Of a stretch of 64,000 bases of DNA, positions 41,968 through 51,497 are shown one piece after another. Origin of the DNA: Rheinheimera nanhaiensis E407-8 (GTDB taxonomy: Bacteria; Pseudomonadota; Gammaproteobacteria; Enterobacterales; Alteromonadaceae); assembly GCF_000296695.1 (NCBI RefSeq), contig NZ_BAFK01000018.1:16616-80615 (forward strand), in the 5' to 3' direction. The notes under the pieces are model-generated. The model searched no databases, had not been told where the DNA came from, and saw nothing but the letters and a program-made list of their open reading frames with translations. Numbering within the stretch: position 1 is the stretch's first letter; the number at the start of each line of letters is the position of its first letter. The translations under genes and the position numbers were made by a program.

Positions 41968-43227
41968 ATGTTTAGCAAGCTTATGCAGCTGTGTGCGCTT
42001 AGTGTACTGTTTGCCAGCAGTGCAGCGGCCAAGATGCCCGCCACTGAACATATCGACAGCATTGTCGTCGGTGCCGGCTGTTTCTGGGGCGTAGAAAAAC
42101 GCTTTGAAGCCATGCCTGGCGTAATCGATGCGGTATCCGGCTATGCCGACGGTAACGGTGTTAAACCCAGCTACCGCGTCATTACGCAAAAACGCCATCA
42201 ATTTAACCCCAATAACCATGCTGAGGTGGTGAAAGTGCGCTTTAACCCGGCACAAATCAGCCTGGATACCCTGCTTAAACGCTATTTTGAAATGCACGAC
42301 CCCACCCAGCTAAACCGCCAGGGCAATGATATTGGCACCCAGTACCGCAGCATAATTCTGACCAATAGCGAAGCGCAATCTGCTGCAGCGACCCGGTTAA
42401 AAGCCGAATTTCAGCCACTGCTGACAAAGGCCGGTTTTGGCGCTATTACCACCCAGATTAAGCCGCTGCGCGAGTTTTTCCCGGCCGAAGACTACCATCA
42501 GGACTATATTGCGAAAAACCCTAACGGCTACTGCCCCGATCACAGTACCGGCGTGCGCTTTGCTGATACGCCAGTGCCGCAAACGGCCAGCGTGGATAAC
42601 AGCGCCCTGTTAACGGGTAAGCATATACTGGTGATCGATTCTGAAAGCTACTGCCCTTACTGCGAGAAATTTAAAGCTGAAACCGGCAATGCCTATCAGG
42701 GCGATATTGCGCTGCATTACCGTTATGCCAGCCAGTTGCAGGGGCTCAGTATCAGCTCACCCACCTGGGCCACACCAACCGTTATTCTGCTGCAGGATGG
42801 CAAAGAACTATTTGGCCGCCAGGGTTATGTAAGCCCGGAGGAATTTTATTTGCTACTGGGTAAGTTTAAACTCGGCGCCAGTGAAGCCTTCGAGGTGGCC
42901 TTTGATAAAGGCACCGATGCGCGCTTTTGTCAGCAGTATGAAATCTTCAAAAATACGCCCGACGGCGTCTTTGTCGATAAGTTAAGCGGGGTGCCGCTGT
43001 TTGACACCCGCCACCGCTTTGACTCCGGCACCGGCTGGCTGTCGTTTACCCGGCCGGTGGCAGGGGCGGTAGTTGAAAAGCCGGATAACCGCTATGGTAT
43101 GCGCCGCACTGAAATCCGCGCCAAGGTGTCGGGCATTCATTTAGGCCATGTGTTTGACGACGGCCCCAATGGCCAGCGCCGTTACTGCATTAATGCCACA
43201 GTGCTGGATTTTATCCCGCGCGGTTAG
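41968..43227 (+). CDS. MsrA - thioredoxin-like - MsrB fusion, methionine sulfoxide reductase
   Basis: The 419-residue secreted protein (signal peptide to SSAAA) holds three domains. MsrA (about 28-200) has GAGCFWGVEKRF with the catalytic Cys and ends in EDYHQDYIAKNPNGYC. A thioredoxin/glutaredoxin-like middle (about 215-305) has ESYCPYCEKF. MsrB (about 310-419) has FDSGTGWLSF, HLGHVFDDGP and RYCIN with its catalytic Cys. The usual MsrB zinc CxxC pairs are absent. It would repair both diastereomers of methionine sulfoxide in the periplasm and carry its own reductant domain. Neisseria PilB has a similar set, but in the order Trx-MsrA-MsrB. Confidence 0.9.
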   Translation: MFSKLMQLCALSVLFASSAAAKMPATEHIDSIVVGAGCFWGVEKRFEAMPGVIDAVSGYADGNGVKPSYRVITQKRHQFNPNNHAEVVKVRFNPAQISLDTLLKRYFEMHDPTQLNRQGNDIGTQYRSIILTNSEAQSAAATRLKAEFQPLLTKAGFGAITTQIKPLREFFPAEDYHQDYIAKNPNGYCPDHSTGVRFADTPVPQTASVDNSALLTGKHILVIDSESYCPYCEKFKAETGNAYQGDIALHYRYASQLQGLSISSPTWATPTVILLQDGKELFGRQGYVSPEEFYLLLGKFKLGASEAFEVAFDKGTDARFCQQYEIFKNTPDGVFVDKLSGVPLFDTRHRFDSGTGWLSFTRPVAGAVVEKPDNRYGMRRTEIRAKVSGIHLGHVFDDGPNGQRRYCINATVLDFIPRG

Positions 43228-43235
43228 CACAGGTG

Positions 43236-44123
43236 CTACAGCTTAATCGCCTCAGCCACCGCCACCACCGCTTTGGCTGGCTTATGCCGCAGCGCCAGCA
43301 GCAAGCCGGTGGCGATAATCAGCAACACACCGCCCTGTTGCAGCGCGCTTAGGCTTTCAGCAAATAACCACCAGCCGGCCAGGATTACCGTTACCGGCTC
43401 TGAATAGGCCAGCGTGGCATACACCCTTGTCGGCAAATGCTGCAGCGCAATAATAGCGCAGTAAATGGCGATAAAGCCGGGCAACAGGCCGGCCAGCGCT
43501 ATCCAGATCAGCTCATCTACTTTAGGCACTGTGATGTCGGTTAAAAACGGTAAAACGCAGCAGGCGCCAATCAAGAGTTGATAAAAGGTGCGCTGCAGCT
43601 GCGAATGCGCCGGCAGAGCACGGCGGTTAAGCAGCAAAAAGCCGCTGTAGGCAAACAAGGATAGCAAACCCAGCAGCAAGCCCGGCAGCTGCGCAGCATC
43701 CAGCACCAGATCAAACTTAAACTGCTGTAACATGGCAAAGCCGAAAAACGACAGCACGATCAGGCTACTGTCGGGTAAATCGAGCTTTTCCTGTAATAAC
43801 CAATGGGCAATAAAGGCCGACAGTGGCGGCGCCAGATACACCAGCATAATAGCATTGGCCAGGCTAATGTATTCAATAGCTGACAGAAAGCTGAGCATAA
43901 AGCCGGCAAGCAGCACGCCATTAACCGCCATGCGCCAGTCGGGTTTACCTTTTAGTGCAGCAAGCTTACCGGTCAGCGTAACAAACAGCAGCAAACACAG
44001 GCCACCGACAAATAAGCGGTAAAAGGTCAGCTCGGCTGCCGCTAAGCCACTAAAGCGGGCAATAATGCCGCTACTGGCCATTGCCACCGCCGATACCAGT
44101 GCAAAAACTACGTATCTGCTCAT
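43236..44123 (-). CDS. EamA/DMT-family permease
   Basis: The 295-residue membrane protein has ten hydrophobic segments in two EamA repeats, with RFSGLAAAELTFYRLFVGGLCLLLF in the first and LPTRVYATLAYSEPVTVILAGWWLFAESLS in the second. Drug/metabolite transporters of this type export small metabolites; the substrate is unknown. I start at ATG 44123 with GAGG 7 bases upstream, not at a TTG 12 bases earlier. It converges on the Msr fusion gene with 8 bases between. Confidence 0.9.
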   Translation of the reverse strand: MSRYVVFALVSAVAMASSGIIARFSGLAAAELTFYRLFVGGLCLLLFVTLTGKLAALKGKPDWRMAVNGVLLAGFMLSFLSAIEYISLANAIMLVYLAPPLSAFIAHWLLQEKLDLPDSSLIVLSFFGFAMLQQFKFDLVLDAAQLPGLLLGLLSLFAYSGFLLLNRRALPAHSQLQRTFYQLLIGACCVLPFLTDITVPKVDELIWIALAGLLPGFIAIYCAIIALQHLPTRVYATLAYSEPVTVILAGWWLFAESLSALQQGGVLLIIATGLLLALRHKPAKAVVAVAEAIKL

Positions 44124-44140
44124 TGACTGCCTCAAAATAA

Positions 44141-44163
44141 AAACCGGCTTATTATGCCGGTTT
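44141..44163 (-). terminator. Terminator of the lipoprotein pair
   Basis: AAACCGGC (44141-44148) and GCCGGTTT (44156-44163) pair around a 7-base loop. Read on the minus strand, the stem is followed by TTTTATTTT. It lies 28 bases beyond the stop of the second lipoprotein gene. Confidence 0.85.
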
Positions 44164-44191
44164 ATTAGTCATCTGTAATAGCCTGATACAC

Positions 44192-44902
44192 TTAATAAGT
44201 CATCTGCCTGATACCAATACGCAAATTTTGTAGGTGTATAGGCATGTCATCAGGGTGGATATGATAAACGGCGCTCCAATTCAGGATAGCCTGTACACCT
44301 TGGACTCTATTGTAACGTTCACCGGTCAGTAGATTGTGTACATCAATGTGCACACTTATCGCAGGCATGGTGCCTTTTCTGCTATCAAGTAGAAAATTAG
44401 GTGGTAAAGCGGTTTTGTCTTCTATGCTGTCCCAACGGGCTTTATCGCCGGAATATTCTGCTATAGCTTTTGCAAAATGCAAGGACAGCAATACGTCTGC
44501 CTGGTACTTGTGCCGATACTCTGCAATAACGCTGTTATCTAACTGTTGCTTCAATTCGTGATTAAATCTGCCGGTTACTGCGTCATAAAACTGTGTGTTT
44601 TCAGGTATGATTTGTTGCGCAATCTTGGCATAGTGTTCAGCAGCTACCACACGACTGTAGCCTTGTGTCGGCAAATAATTAATCAGATCAGTCTCAACTT
44701 GCTGAAGAAAACCGGCAGGCAATTTCAGCTCTTTGTCAGCCGATAGCTTAACTATACCTACAACTTTCTCCTTGCCGGTGACCCAGGGGTTGTGGTCGCG
44801 CTGCGTGATGCGAGGCTCTGGTGTAATGCGGCAGCCAATCAGTAGTACTACTGATAGCAGAAAAACACATCCTGTTCCTAACTTAACTTTACTTTTCATC
44901 AA
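44192..44902 (-). CDS. Putative lipoprotein, second of a related pair
   Basis: The 236-residue product has a lipoprotein signal (VFLLSVVLLIGC, Cys near residue 24). The mature part contains KVVGIVKLSADKELKLPAGFLQQVETDL, FYDAVTGRFNHELKQQLDN and ADVLLSLHFAKAIAEYSGDKARWDSIED. These blocks occur in the same order in the upstream neighbour, so the two are probably old duplicates. I do not recognise the family. It overlaps its neighbour by 14 bases and shares its transcript; a terminator follows. Confidence 0.78.
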   Translation of the reverse strand: MMKSKVKLGTGCVFLLSVVLLIGCRITPEPRITQRDHNPWVTGKEKVVGIVKLSADKELKLPAGFLQQVETDLINYLPTQGYSRVVAAEHYAKIAQQIIPENTQFYDAVTGRFNHELKQQLDNSVIAEYRHKYQADVLLSLHFAKAIAEYSGDKARWDSIEDKTALPPNFLLDSRKGTMPAISVHIDVHNLLTGERYNRVQGVQAILNWSAVYHIHPDDMPIHLQNLRIGIRQMTY

Positions 44903-45620
44903 GCAGCTTCCTTAACGCTTCTGTGACAGAATACGCCATAGTGTTGCTATCTTGCAGCAGCTCAGCTACAGGTAGTGGCTCAAACTTGTCTTTATCGTTT
45001 AACTTGCTTATCAGTTGAATACCTCCTGCCCCCATATAAAGCTCTTTTGCATTTACATCGTTGATAAATACCAGATAGGAAATGGCAGGCAGACGGCCTG
45101 AAGTTTGCTGCACCATAGAGCTGAAGAAATTAGCTACATCGCTGTTATTTTTCTCATACGCTTCTGATTGCCCATCCCACTCCGCACGATATTGACCAAA
45201 ATTGGCATTCCGCACCCGAATATCATGGTAAAGCACCGCATCAATATTGTGCGTTTGCTTCAAACGGGCCAGCGTTTCAAGCTGAACCTTGGCAAATTTT
45301 TCGTCGTCACGCTGACCGGTTTGCGCATCAAAGTAGCCACCATTAGTGTCACGAATTTCATTAAAAGCGCTGTAATACACCTCAGGGTCAACTATCTGGA
45401 TGTTATTACGGGCAAATATCTCTTTGATTTGTTCCAAATAATAACTACGTACATCTTGCCTGTGCTGTATAGCCTCCGGCAGGCTCAAATCGGTCAGCAC
45501 CACCGTCTTGACCTGCATTTTAAAATCTTGTTTTGATACAGAACTGCGATGCACCGCAGTTGAGCAACCAGCTATAAATGTTATGGCAATAGCTAATAAC
45601 GTTAATACAACCCTTTGCAT
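44889..45620 (-). CDS. Putative lipoprotein, first of a related pair
   Basis: The 243-residue product has the lipobox ITFIAGC (Cys19) and mature features AVHRSSVSKQDFKMQVKTVVLTDLSLPEA, YFDAQTGQRDDEKFAKVQLETLARLKQ and IDAVLYHDIRVRNANFGQYRAEWDGQ. The Y/FYDAxTG block and the following Ala-Asp/Asp-Ala-V-L strand match the next gene. It starts with a perfect AAAGGAG. Both may act as outer-membrane assembly or stress lipoproteins, but no function can be given from sequence. Confidence 0.78.
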   Translation of the reverse strand: MQRVVLTLLAIAITFIAGCSTAVHRSSVSKQDFKMQVKTVVLTDLSLPEAIQHRQDVRSYYLEQIKEIFARNNIQIVDPEVYYSAFNEIRDTNGGYFDAQTGQRDDEKFAKVQLETLARLKQTHNIDAVLYHDIRVRNANFGQYRAEWDGQSEAYEKNNSDVANFFSSMVQQTSGRLPAISYLVFINDVNAKELYMGAGGIQLISKLNDKDKFEPLPVAELLQDSNTMAYSVTEALRKLLDEK

Positions 45621-45674
45621 TACAACTCCTTTTAATAAAAAGTTACAATTCTAAGGATTACTTTGCTAAAGGCA

Positions 45675-45700
45675 ATAAAAAACCGCCAAAAGGCGGTTTT
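45675..45700 (-). terminator. Terminator after ppc
   Basis: ACCGCC (45682-45687) and GGCGGT (45692-45697) form a stem with loop AAAA, flanked by A and T runs that extend pairing. Read on the minus strand, the stem is followed by TTTTTTATT. It sits 12 bases after the ppc stop. Confidence 0.9.
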
Positions 45701-45711
45701 CCAGAAGGCTG

Positions 45712-48342
45712 CTAGCCTGAATTTCGCATACCGGCGGCGATACCGGCGATGGTCACCATTAGCGCCCGGCTAATCATCGGGTTTACCCGATCCGGCTGGT
45801 GTCGTACCCGGTGCAGCAACTCGGCCTGCAGAATATGCAGCGGGTCAACGTAAGTGTTGCGCAGCATTATCGACTCGCGGATCCAGCTCTCTTTCGCCAT
45901 TAGTGTATCGCTGTGAATAAGTTTTAAAAGCAGCTCACGGTCAGCGGTCAGCTGCTCGCGCAGCTGCTGGCCTAAATGCTTCAGCTCGTCCGGCACCAGC
46001 ACCTTGTCATAGTAAGCGGCAATATCGCTGTCGGCTTTTAAAAACACCATTTCCAGCATCGACATGCGGGTGGCAAAAAACGGCCACTGCTGCTGCATTT
46101 CATCCAGCAGCGCCGCGTTATCCTGCTCGGCGGCTTTAGCCAGTGCCGCGCCGGCCCCGAGCCAGGCCGGTAACATTAAGCGGTTTTGTGACCAGGCGAA
46201 GATCCACGGTATCGCACGCAGGCTTTCTACGCCGCCGGTCGGGTTACGCTTGGCCGGCCGGCTACCGAGTGGCAGCTGGCCCAGCTCCTGCTCGGGCGTG
46301 GCGGCACGAAAATACGGCACAAAGTCTTTATTGTGCCGCACTACGGCGCGGTAAGCCTGGCAGGAATCTTCAGCCAGTTGGCTCATCAGCGTACGCCAGC
46401 TTTGCTTGGGTACCGGCGGTGGTAACAGCATGCCCTCTAACACGGCACTGGCATACAGCGCCAGGCTGCGCTCAGCTAATTTGGGCAAGCCGAATTTAAA
46501 GCGGATCATCTCGCCCTGCTCGGTGACGCGCAAGCCGCCGGCTAACGACCCCGGTGGCTGCGATAAAATCGCCGCATGGGCCGGACCGCCGCCACGGCCG
46601 ATAGTGCCGCCGCGGCCATGAAACAGCGTCAGTTGCACTTTGGCCTGCTGGCAAATGGCCACTAAGGCTTCCTGCGCGCTGTATTGCGCCCAGGCGGCAG
46701 CGAACACACCGGCGTCTTTGGCCGAGTCGGAGTAGCCAATCATCACTTCCTGTTTGCCGTTAATATAGCCACGGTACCAGTCGATGCTGAGCAGCTTGCG
46801 CATACAATCGGGCGCGTTTTGTAAATCGCTTAGCGTTTCAAACAGCGGCGCCACCGGCATCGGGAAGCTGATGCCGGCTTCTTTTAGCAGCAGCTGCACC
46901 GCCAGCACGTCAGACGGTTTACCGGCCATTGAAATGACATAGGTGCTTAGCGCTTCGCTGCCATGGCGGGCGACAATATCGCAGGTATCCAGCACTTCCT
47001 GCACGTCACTTGAAGGCTGCCAGCCTTTCGGAAACAGCGGCCGGCGGTTGGCCAGCTCGGCCAGTAAAAACGCCTGGCGGGCGCCTTCGTCCCAGGCGCC
47101 ATAATCGCCCAGCCCCAGATATTGGGTTAACTCGCTGAATACCTGGGCATGACGGCCGGCATCCTGGCGGATATCCAGCTTTAACAGTGTCAGGCCAAAG
47201 GCATAAGCGCGGCGCAGCGTATCCAGCAGCTTGCCGTTGGCAATCACCGCCATACCGCAATCGAGCAGTGACTGATAGCACAGCAACAGCGGCTCAAGTA
47301 ACTGCTGATTATGCCAGATCAGATCCTGCGGTCGCTGCAAGCGGTCGTGTTTTAATGCTTCGGTTAGCCAGTCGCGGGTGTGCAGCAGGCCGCTGCGTAA
47401 TTTATTCAGCACCAGCCGGTACGGCTCACTGGCTTCACCTGCCACCTCAGTGAGCGCCGGGCTGGCCTGATACATCGACAGCTCACTGCTAAGTAAATCT
47501 AAATCTTTGGCAAATAAATCGGCGGCTTTCCAGCGGCTGAGCAATAGCACCTGGCGGGTAACTTTAGCGGTAACAAAGGGGTTACCGTCGCGGTCGCCGC
47601 CCATCCAGGACGAAAACTTTACCGGCGCCGCATCCAGTGCCAGCCCCTGGCCGGTGGCGGCCAGTAGTTTGCTGTCCAGCTCGCGCAGAAAATCCGGTAT
47701 TGCCTGCCACAGCGAGCTTTCAATCACCGCAAAGCCGGATTTAGCCTCATCGACCGGGGTTGGCCGCTGCTCGCGGATTTCATTGGTGTGCCAGGCCTGG
47801 GCAATCAGCTCACTTAAACGCTGCTCTACCCGCTGTTGCTGCGCCGGCGTTAAGTCCTGCTCCAGCTCGGTTAAACAGAGCGCAATTTCGGTCAGCTTAT
47901 GAATAAGGGTGCGGCGCGACACTTCGGTCGGGTGTGCGGTAAGCACCAGCTCTATTGATAAATTAGCCACCGCCTGCTGTACCTGCACCCTGTCCAGTTG
48001 TTTATCAGCCAGCAAACTAAACAGCTCTGCCAACGGCTCAGGCTTTTCAATGCTGGCCTGGCCAATACGGCTAATGCTGTAATGCTGCTCGGCCAGGTTA
48101 GCTAAATTAAGGAACTGGGCAAAGGCGCGTGCCACCGGCAACAACTCGTCGTCCGTTAAGCTTTGCAGCACCTGTTTTAGCTTATCGGCCTGCAGCTCTT
48201 CGCCCTGACGCGCAGCTTTGGATAACTGACGGATCTGCTCTACCCGCTCCAGCAGCGCATCGCCTAACTGGCTGCGAATGGTGTCGCCCAGCTGGGTGCC
48301 CAGTAACCCGACATTGCTTCTCAGTGCTGCGTAATGGTCCAT
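45712..48342 (-). CDS. ppc: Phosphoenolpyruvate carboxylase
   Basis: The 876-residue enzyme has the catalytic His in [13 protein letters not shown] (near residue 138), [19 protein letters not shown] (near 575) and the invariant C-terminus AAGMRNSG. It carboxylates PEP to oxaloacetate to refill the TCA cycle. The frame is open to 48453, but the family starts at [18 protein letters not shown] 48342 has GAGG 9 bases before it, so I use that. It stands alone with its own terminator. Confidence 0.96.
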   Translation of the reverse strand: MDHYAALRSNVGLLGTQLGDTIRSQLGDALLERVEQIRQLSKAARQGEELQADKLKQVLQSLTDDELLPVARAFAQFLNLANLAEQHYSISRIGQASIEKPEPLAELFSLLADKQLDRVQVQQAVANLSIELVLTAHPTEVSRRTLIHKLTEIALCLTELEQDLTPAQQQRVEQRLSELIAQAWHTNEIREQRPTPVDEAKSGFAVIESSLWQAIPDFLRELDSKLLAATGQGLALDAAPVKFSSWMGGDRDGNPFVTAKVTRQVLLLSRWKAADLFAKDLDLLSSELSMYQASPALTEVAGEASEPYRLVLNKLRSGLLHTRDWLTEALKHDRLQRPQDLIWHNQQLLEPLLLCYQSLLDCGMAVIANGKLLDTLRRAYAFGLTLLKLDIRQDAGRHAQVFSELTQYLGLGDYGAWDEGARQAFLLAELANRRPLFPKGWQPSSDVQEVLDTCDIVARHGSEALSTYVISMAGKPSDVLAVQLLLKEAGISFPMPVAPLFETLSDLQNAPDCMRKLLSIDWYRGYINGKQEVMIGYSDSAKDAGVFAAAWAQYSAQEALVAICQQAKVQLTLFHGRGGTIGRGGGPAHAAILSQPPGSLAGGLRVTEQGEMIRFKFGLPKLAERSLALYASAVLEGMLLPPPVPKQSWRTLMSQLAEDSCQAYRAVVRHNKDFVPYFRAATPEQELGQLPLGSRPAKRNPTGGVESLRAIPWIFAWSQNRLMLPAWLGAGAALAKAAEQDNAALLDEMQQQWPFFATRMSMLEMVFLKADSDIAAYYDKVLVPDELKHLGQQLREQLTADRELLLKLIHSDTLMAKESWIRESIMLRNTYVDPLHILQAELLHRVRHQPDRVNPMISRALMVTIAGIAAGMRNSG

Positions 48343-48473
48343 CTTGCTTACCTCGGTTCGCTTATGTTTTATCACCCTAGCGGTTAATTCATTGGTACTC
48401 AACCATGATTGATTACAAAATGGGCAACGAAATTGGTAAGACCAAATAACCATAGATATTTTTCTGCTGAATT

Positions 48474-48502
48474 GGAATAAGGCAGCTGATCAGTTCGTTA
48501 TC
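48474..48502 (+). promoter_or_regulatory. Candidate ECF sigma promoter of the secreted-protein operon
   Basis: GGAATAA (48474-48480), a 15-base spacer, then CGTTATC (48496-48502), 34 bases before the ATG at 48537. The same two heptamers with the same spacing stand before the sigma-factor gene at 51498-51526. GGAAT-type -35 and CGTy-type -10 elements are characteristic of ECF sigma promoters. Confidence 0.72.
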
Positions 48503-48536
48503 GCTATGTCAATCACGACATCACGAGGACACTAAG

Positions 48537-49100
48537 ATGAAAACACTACTCACCCCAAGCCTGATTGCCGCTGCCTGTTTTTCAGCATTATCGGTTGCCG
48601 CTGACGTATCCTTCACTGCGCAAAGCAGCACCTCAAGCCAGCAGCAAGTTAATCAACACAGCGGTGTTGCTGAGGTAAACAGCGACCAGCACGCCGGTAG
48701 TAATGTTAGCGTCAGCGCGCGGCCAGTGTCTGGCGCCGCTGCTGCAGGTAACTCAGACACTCAGGTCGCAGCTGAAAGTACTGCTACCCTGGCCACACCA
48801 GAGCAGCCTCAGACAGCTGAGGCAGAGAGCACACTGCTGGCAAACCCGGCCACAGACAGCACTGCGACACTAGCCGGTGCAGCAGAGAGCAGTGCCGTCC
48901 TGACACAAAATTTGCTGATGCAAGGTGTACAAAATGGCACGACGTTAACCGACGCAGCTACAGCACAACTTAGCAGCAGCACCAGCCAGTTGGTACAACA
49001 AAATGCCAGTGCAGCCGTGGCCCAAAGCGTGAGCCAGGCGGTATCTGCAGAGGTCAACAACACGGTGCGCAACACCCTTAAATTGTCTACCGGTTTGTAA
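48537..49100 (+). CDS. Secreted Ala/Ser/Gln-rich low-complexity protein
   Basis: The 187-residue product has a signal peptide (MKTLLTPSLIAAACFSALSVAA) and a mature part made almost only of Ala, Ser, Thr, Gln, Val and Asn, with no Cys. Four imperfect units of the form [AT][ED]S[TS]ATLA recur (near 79-85, 96-102, 106-112 and 116-122). The C-terminal part has an alternating polar/hydrophobic pattern, LVQQNASAAVAQSVSQAVSAEV. No family is recognised; a matrix, amyloid-like or passenger protein is conceivable. It is followed by a barrel gene 53 bases on and preceded by the ECF-type promoter. Confidence 0.72.
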   Translation: MKTLLTPSLIAAACFSALSVAADVSFTAQSSTSSQQQVNQHSGVAEVNSDQHAGSNVSVSARPVSGAAAAGNSDTQVAAESTATLATPEQPQTAEAESTLLANPATDSTATLAGAAESSAVLTQNLLMQGVQNGTTLTDAATAQLSSSTSQLVQQNASAAVAQSVSQAVSAEVNNTVRNTLKLSTGL

Positions 49101-49153
49101 CCCCCAGCGCGCCGGTGCAAACCGGCGCATTCCAGAGCAGCAGGAGTTCCCTT

Positions 49154-50080
49154 ATGGCGACTTTCATCCGCATAAAAGCGGCAGCGGCAGCCTTGTGCCT
49201 GTGTTTTAGCCTGCCGATGCCAGCAAATGACAATATAAGCTTTAGTGCCAGTGCGCGTGCCGGACTGGAACAACAGTCTAATGTCAATATTAGCGCGCTT
49301 GAGCAAGCCAGTGGCCAGGCCGATGTGGCCAGATTATTTGAGGCCGATGCCCGCATACAGTGGCAAAGCACGCCAGCACTGCGTGTTGAAGCCGGCTACA
49401 GCCTGCAGGATAAAAACTATCGTCAGGCGGATGACTTTGACAGTCGCCTGCAGCTGGCACATCTGGACGCCAGTTATCAGATTGGCGCTCACAGCCTTGG
49501 TAGCAACTTTTACTATGCGAAGGCCGATATCGCTCAGACACCTTTTCTCACGCTTAAGCAAGCTAGTCTGTATAGCATGCATAGCATCGGTGCCAGCAGG
49601 TTTATCCGCCCCTCTATTACGCTAAGCGAGAAGATCTTCGACCAGATTAGCCAGCGCAATGCCAGTAACACCAGTGCCAGCATCCAAACGTTTTGGTTTT
49701 TTGCACAGGCGCAGCGCTTTGTCACACTGGGCCTGCACTATGAAGATGAAAGCAGCCGCGATAACGCTTTTAGTTATCTGGCGCCCGGACTGAGTGTCCG
49801 GTTTTCTGCCCGCTGGTCGCTATGGCAATTTGAGCAGCAAGTGCAGTTTGGCGCCAAATGGTCGCAGCGCCGCTATACCGCGCGCACCGCGACTGACAAT
49901 AACGCCGATAACAGCCGGCGCCGCGACAACCATAGTCAGTTCGACGCGCACTGGCAGCTTAACCTCAGCAAAAACCTGGCCACATTAATCAAGCTTGAGC
50001 ACGGTAACTTTAGCTCCACCCTTGCCAGCGCTGATTATCGCGAAACCCGCGGCGCACTGGCATTACAGCTGAGTTTTTAG
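49154..50080 (+). CDS. Outer-membrane beta-barrel protein
   Basis: I start at ATG 49154 (AGGAG upstream) rather than 49115. The 308-residue product has a signal peptide ending near MPAND and about twelve alternating strands with aromatic girdles, e.g. LRVEAGYSLQDKNYRQADDFDSRLQLAHLDASYQI and RFVTLGLHYEDESSRDNAFSYLAPGLSVRFSARW, and a C-terminal strand ending in LQLSF, a BAM-type end with Phe. It belongs to no barrel family I can name. It probably works with the preceding secreted protein. Its end overlaps the protease gene by 18 bases. Confidence 0.75.
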   Translation: MATFIRIKAAAAALCLCFSLPMPANDNISFSASARAGLEQQSNVNISALEQASGQADVARLFEADARIQWQSTPALRVEAGYSLQDKNYRQADDFDSRLQLAHLDASYQIGAHSLGSNFYYAKADIAQTPFLTLKQASLYSMHSIGASRFIRPSITLSEKIFDQISQRNASNTSASIQTFWFFAQAQRFVTLGLHYEDESSRDNAFSYLAPGLSVRFSARWSLWQFEQQVQFGAKWSQRRYTARTATDNNADNSRRRDNHSQFDAHWQLNLSKNLATLIKLEHGNFSSTLASADYRETRGALALQLSF

Positions 50081-51427
50081 CGGGGCGGCCAGCAAGCCAT
50101 AACCAAATTGCGCATCTTTACCCGGCCCGCCTAAATCGCGGGCCTGCTTTATTAGCTGCTGCTTAATATCGGCTAACGTGGCCCCTGGTGTTTGCGCCCG
50201 CAAACATGCCACCGCCGCACTCACCACCGGGGCCGCTAGTGAGGTGCCGCTTTGCACCGCCCAATCACCACCGGCCGTCAGGGCCGGCACTTTTACGCCC
50301 AGCGCGGCAAAATCGATATAGTCGCCCTGATTGGCCCAGCGATATAAACCCGCCTGGCTATCCACTGCGGTGACAGCCAGCACCTGCGCATAAGCCGCCG
50401 GATATAACGCCGGTGCCGCGGGCCCGGCGTTGCCTGCCGCCGCCACCAGAACCACCTGCTGGCGGGCCAGGCCGTCAATAGCAGCGGCCAATACCGGATT
50501 AGCCGGGCCGGTCAGACTCATATTAATCACACCTACCCGCTGCGCAGCAAGGTAGTTAAGCGCCTGTATAATATGGGCCAGGGTGGCCGATGGCTGATAG
50601 TCATTACTGGCGTAAAACGCACTGGCACTGTACAGCCTGAGTTTAGGCAGCAAAGCGGGTTGCCCGCCATGTCTGGCAGCGAAAACACCCGCAACGGCTG
50701 TGCCATGGCCGTAACTTTTGGCAATATCCCCAGCGACAAAGTCTTGTTGGATGATCTGCAAGCCAGTGCCATCCTGCATCAATGCCGGGTGCGATAGCGC
50801 AATAGGCGTATCAACCATGCCAACAACCACCGGCCGCTCGCACATGGTGACGTTTTGCGCTGCTGACGGCACAGATGCCGCAGGCGTGCTCTGCGGCTGA
50901 TACAGATGATTGCGCCCGGCGATAGCGGCTAACTCGGCATTAAATTGCTGTTGGAGCAGCGCTGACGAATCCAGCTGCAAAGGCACTTTAAGGCGAATTA
51001 ACAGCTGGTTAAGTGCCTCCAGCCGGGTTTGCGACTGCACAAAGCCGCTCAGCTGGGGCCAACGCTGGCGAAGCTGCTGCCACTCAGCGCTGCTGAGCAG
51101 CAACAACCACTCCCGTTCTACCGCGCGAAAGCCGTGTTCAACCTCGACCTCACGCCAGGCCAGCTGGCCACTTTGGGTTCGCACATCCAGTTTTAGCGGC
51201 AAGTCAGATAAAGGGTCCGGCAAGTTAGCCTTTTGCTGCAAGGTGTCGGCTAACTGCTGTGGCGACAACGCCTGCGGTATTGGCTGCTTAAGGCGCTGTG
51301 TCTGCTGCTGGATTTGCCTGGTTAGGTCGGGCACTGCCTGTGGCAGTGGCTCCAGTGGTGCCACCTGACCAGCACAGGAAAAAGCCAGGCCGTATAATGC
51401 CAGTGCATAAGCTCGGTGTAACTGCAT
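50063..51427 (-). CDS. Subtilisin-like (S8) serine protease
   Basis: The 454-residue protein (ATG 51427 with AGGGGA upstream; the frame is open 33 bases further) has a signal peptide, a long Gln/Leu-rich pro-region (20-195) and an S8 catalytic domain: Asp206 in GMVDTPIAL, His241 in YGHGTAVAGVFA, Asn333 in AAGNAGP and Ser396 in SGTSLAAPVVSAA. It acts in the periplasm or outside the cell. It diverges from the sigma-factor operon and converges on the barrel gene, so it is embedded in the ECF locus and may process the secreted protein or the anti-sigma factor; that is inference. Confidence 0.88.
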   Translation of the reverse strand: MQLHRAYALALYGLAFSCAGQVAPLEPLPQAVPDLTRQIQQQTQRLKQPIPQALSPQQLADTLQQKANLPDPLSDLPLKLDVRTQSGQLAWREVEVEHGFRAVEREWLLLLSSAEWQQLRQRWPQLSGFVQSQTRLEALNQLLIRLKVPLQLDSSALLQQQFNAELAAIAGRNHLYQPQSTPAASVPSAAQNVTMCERPVVVGMVDTPIALSHPALMQDGTGLQIIQQDFVAGDIAKSYGHGTAVAGVFAARHGGQPALLPKLRLYSASAFYASNDYQPSATLAHIIQALNYLAAQRVGVINMSLTGPANPVLAAAIDGLARQQVVLVAAAGNAGPAAPALYPAAYAQVLAVTAVDSQAGLYRWANQGDYIDFAALGVKVPALTAGGDWAVQSGTSLAAPVVSAAVACLRAQTPGATLADIKQQLIKQARDLGGPGKDAQFGYGLLAAPLKTQL

Positions 51428-51497
51428 AGGGTCCCCTGCCATTTCGCTAAATAAATACAACAGTAACGGCTGGCAGAAAAAAAAATTCCGTTTAGGC

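Noticed and set aside
48343..48453. 37-codon extension of ppc with two Cys pairs that look like a zinc motif.
   Set aside because: PEP carboxylases begin at the [10 protein letters not shown] segment, and ATG 48342 has a strong GAGG site; the Cys pattern is chance.
51438..51488. Third copy of the ECF promoter motif (GGAAT...CGTTA) on the minus strand before the S8 protease gene.
   Set aside because: The -35-like element is GGAATTT and the spacing is two bases shorter, so the match is too weak to claim.
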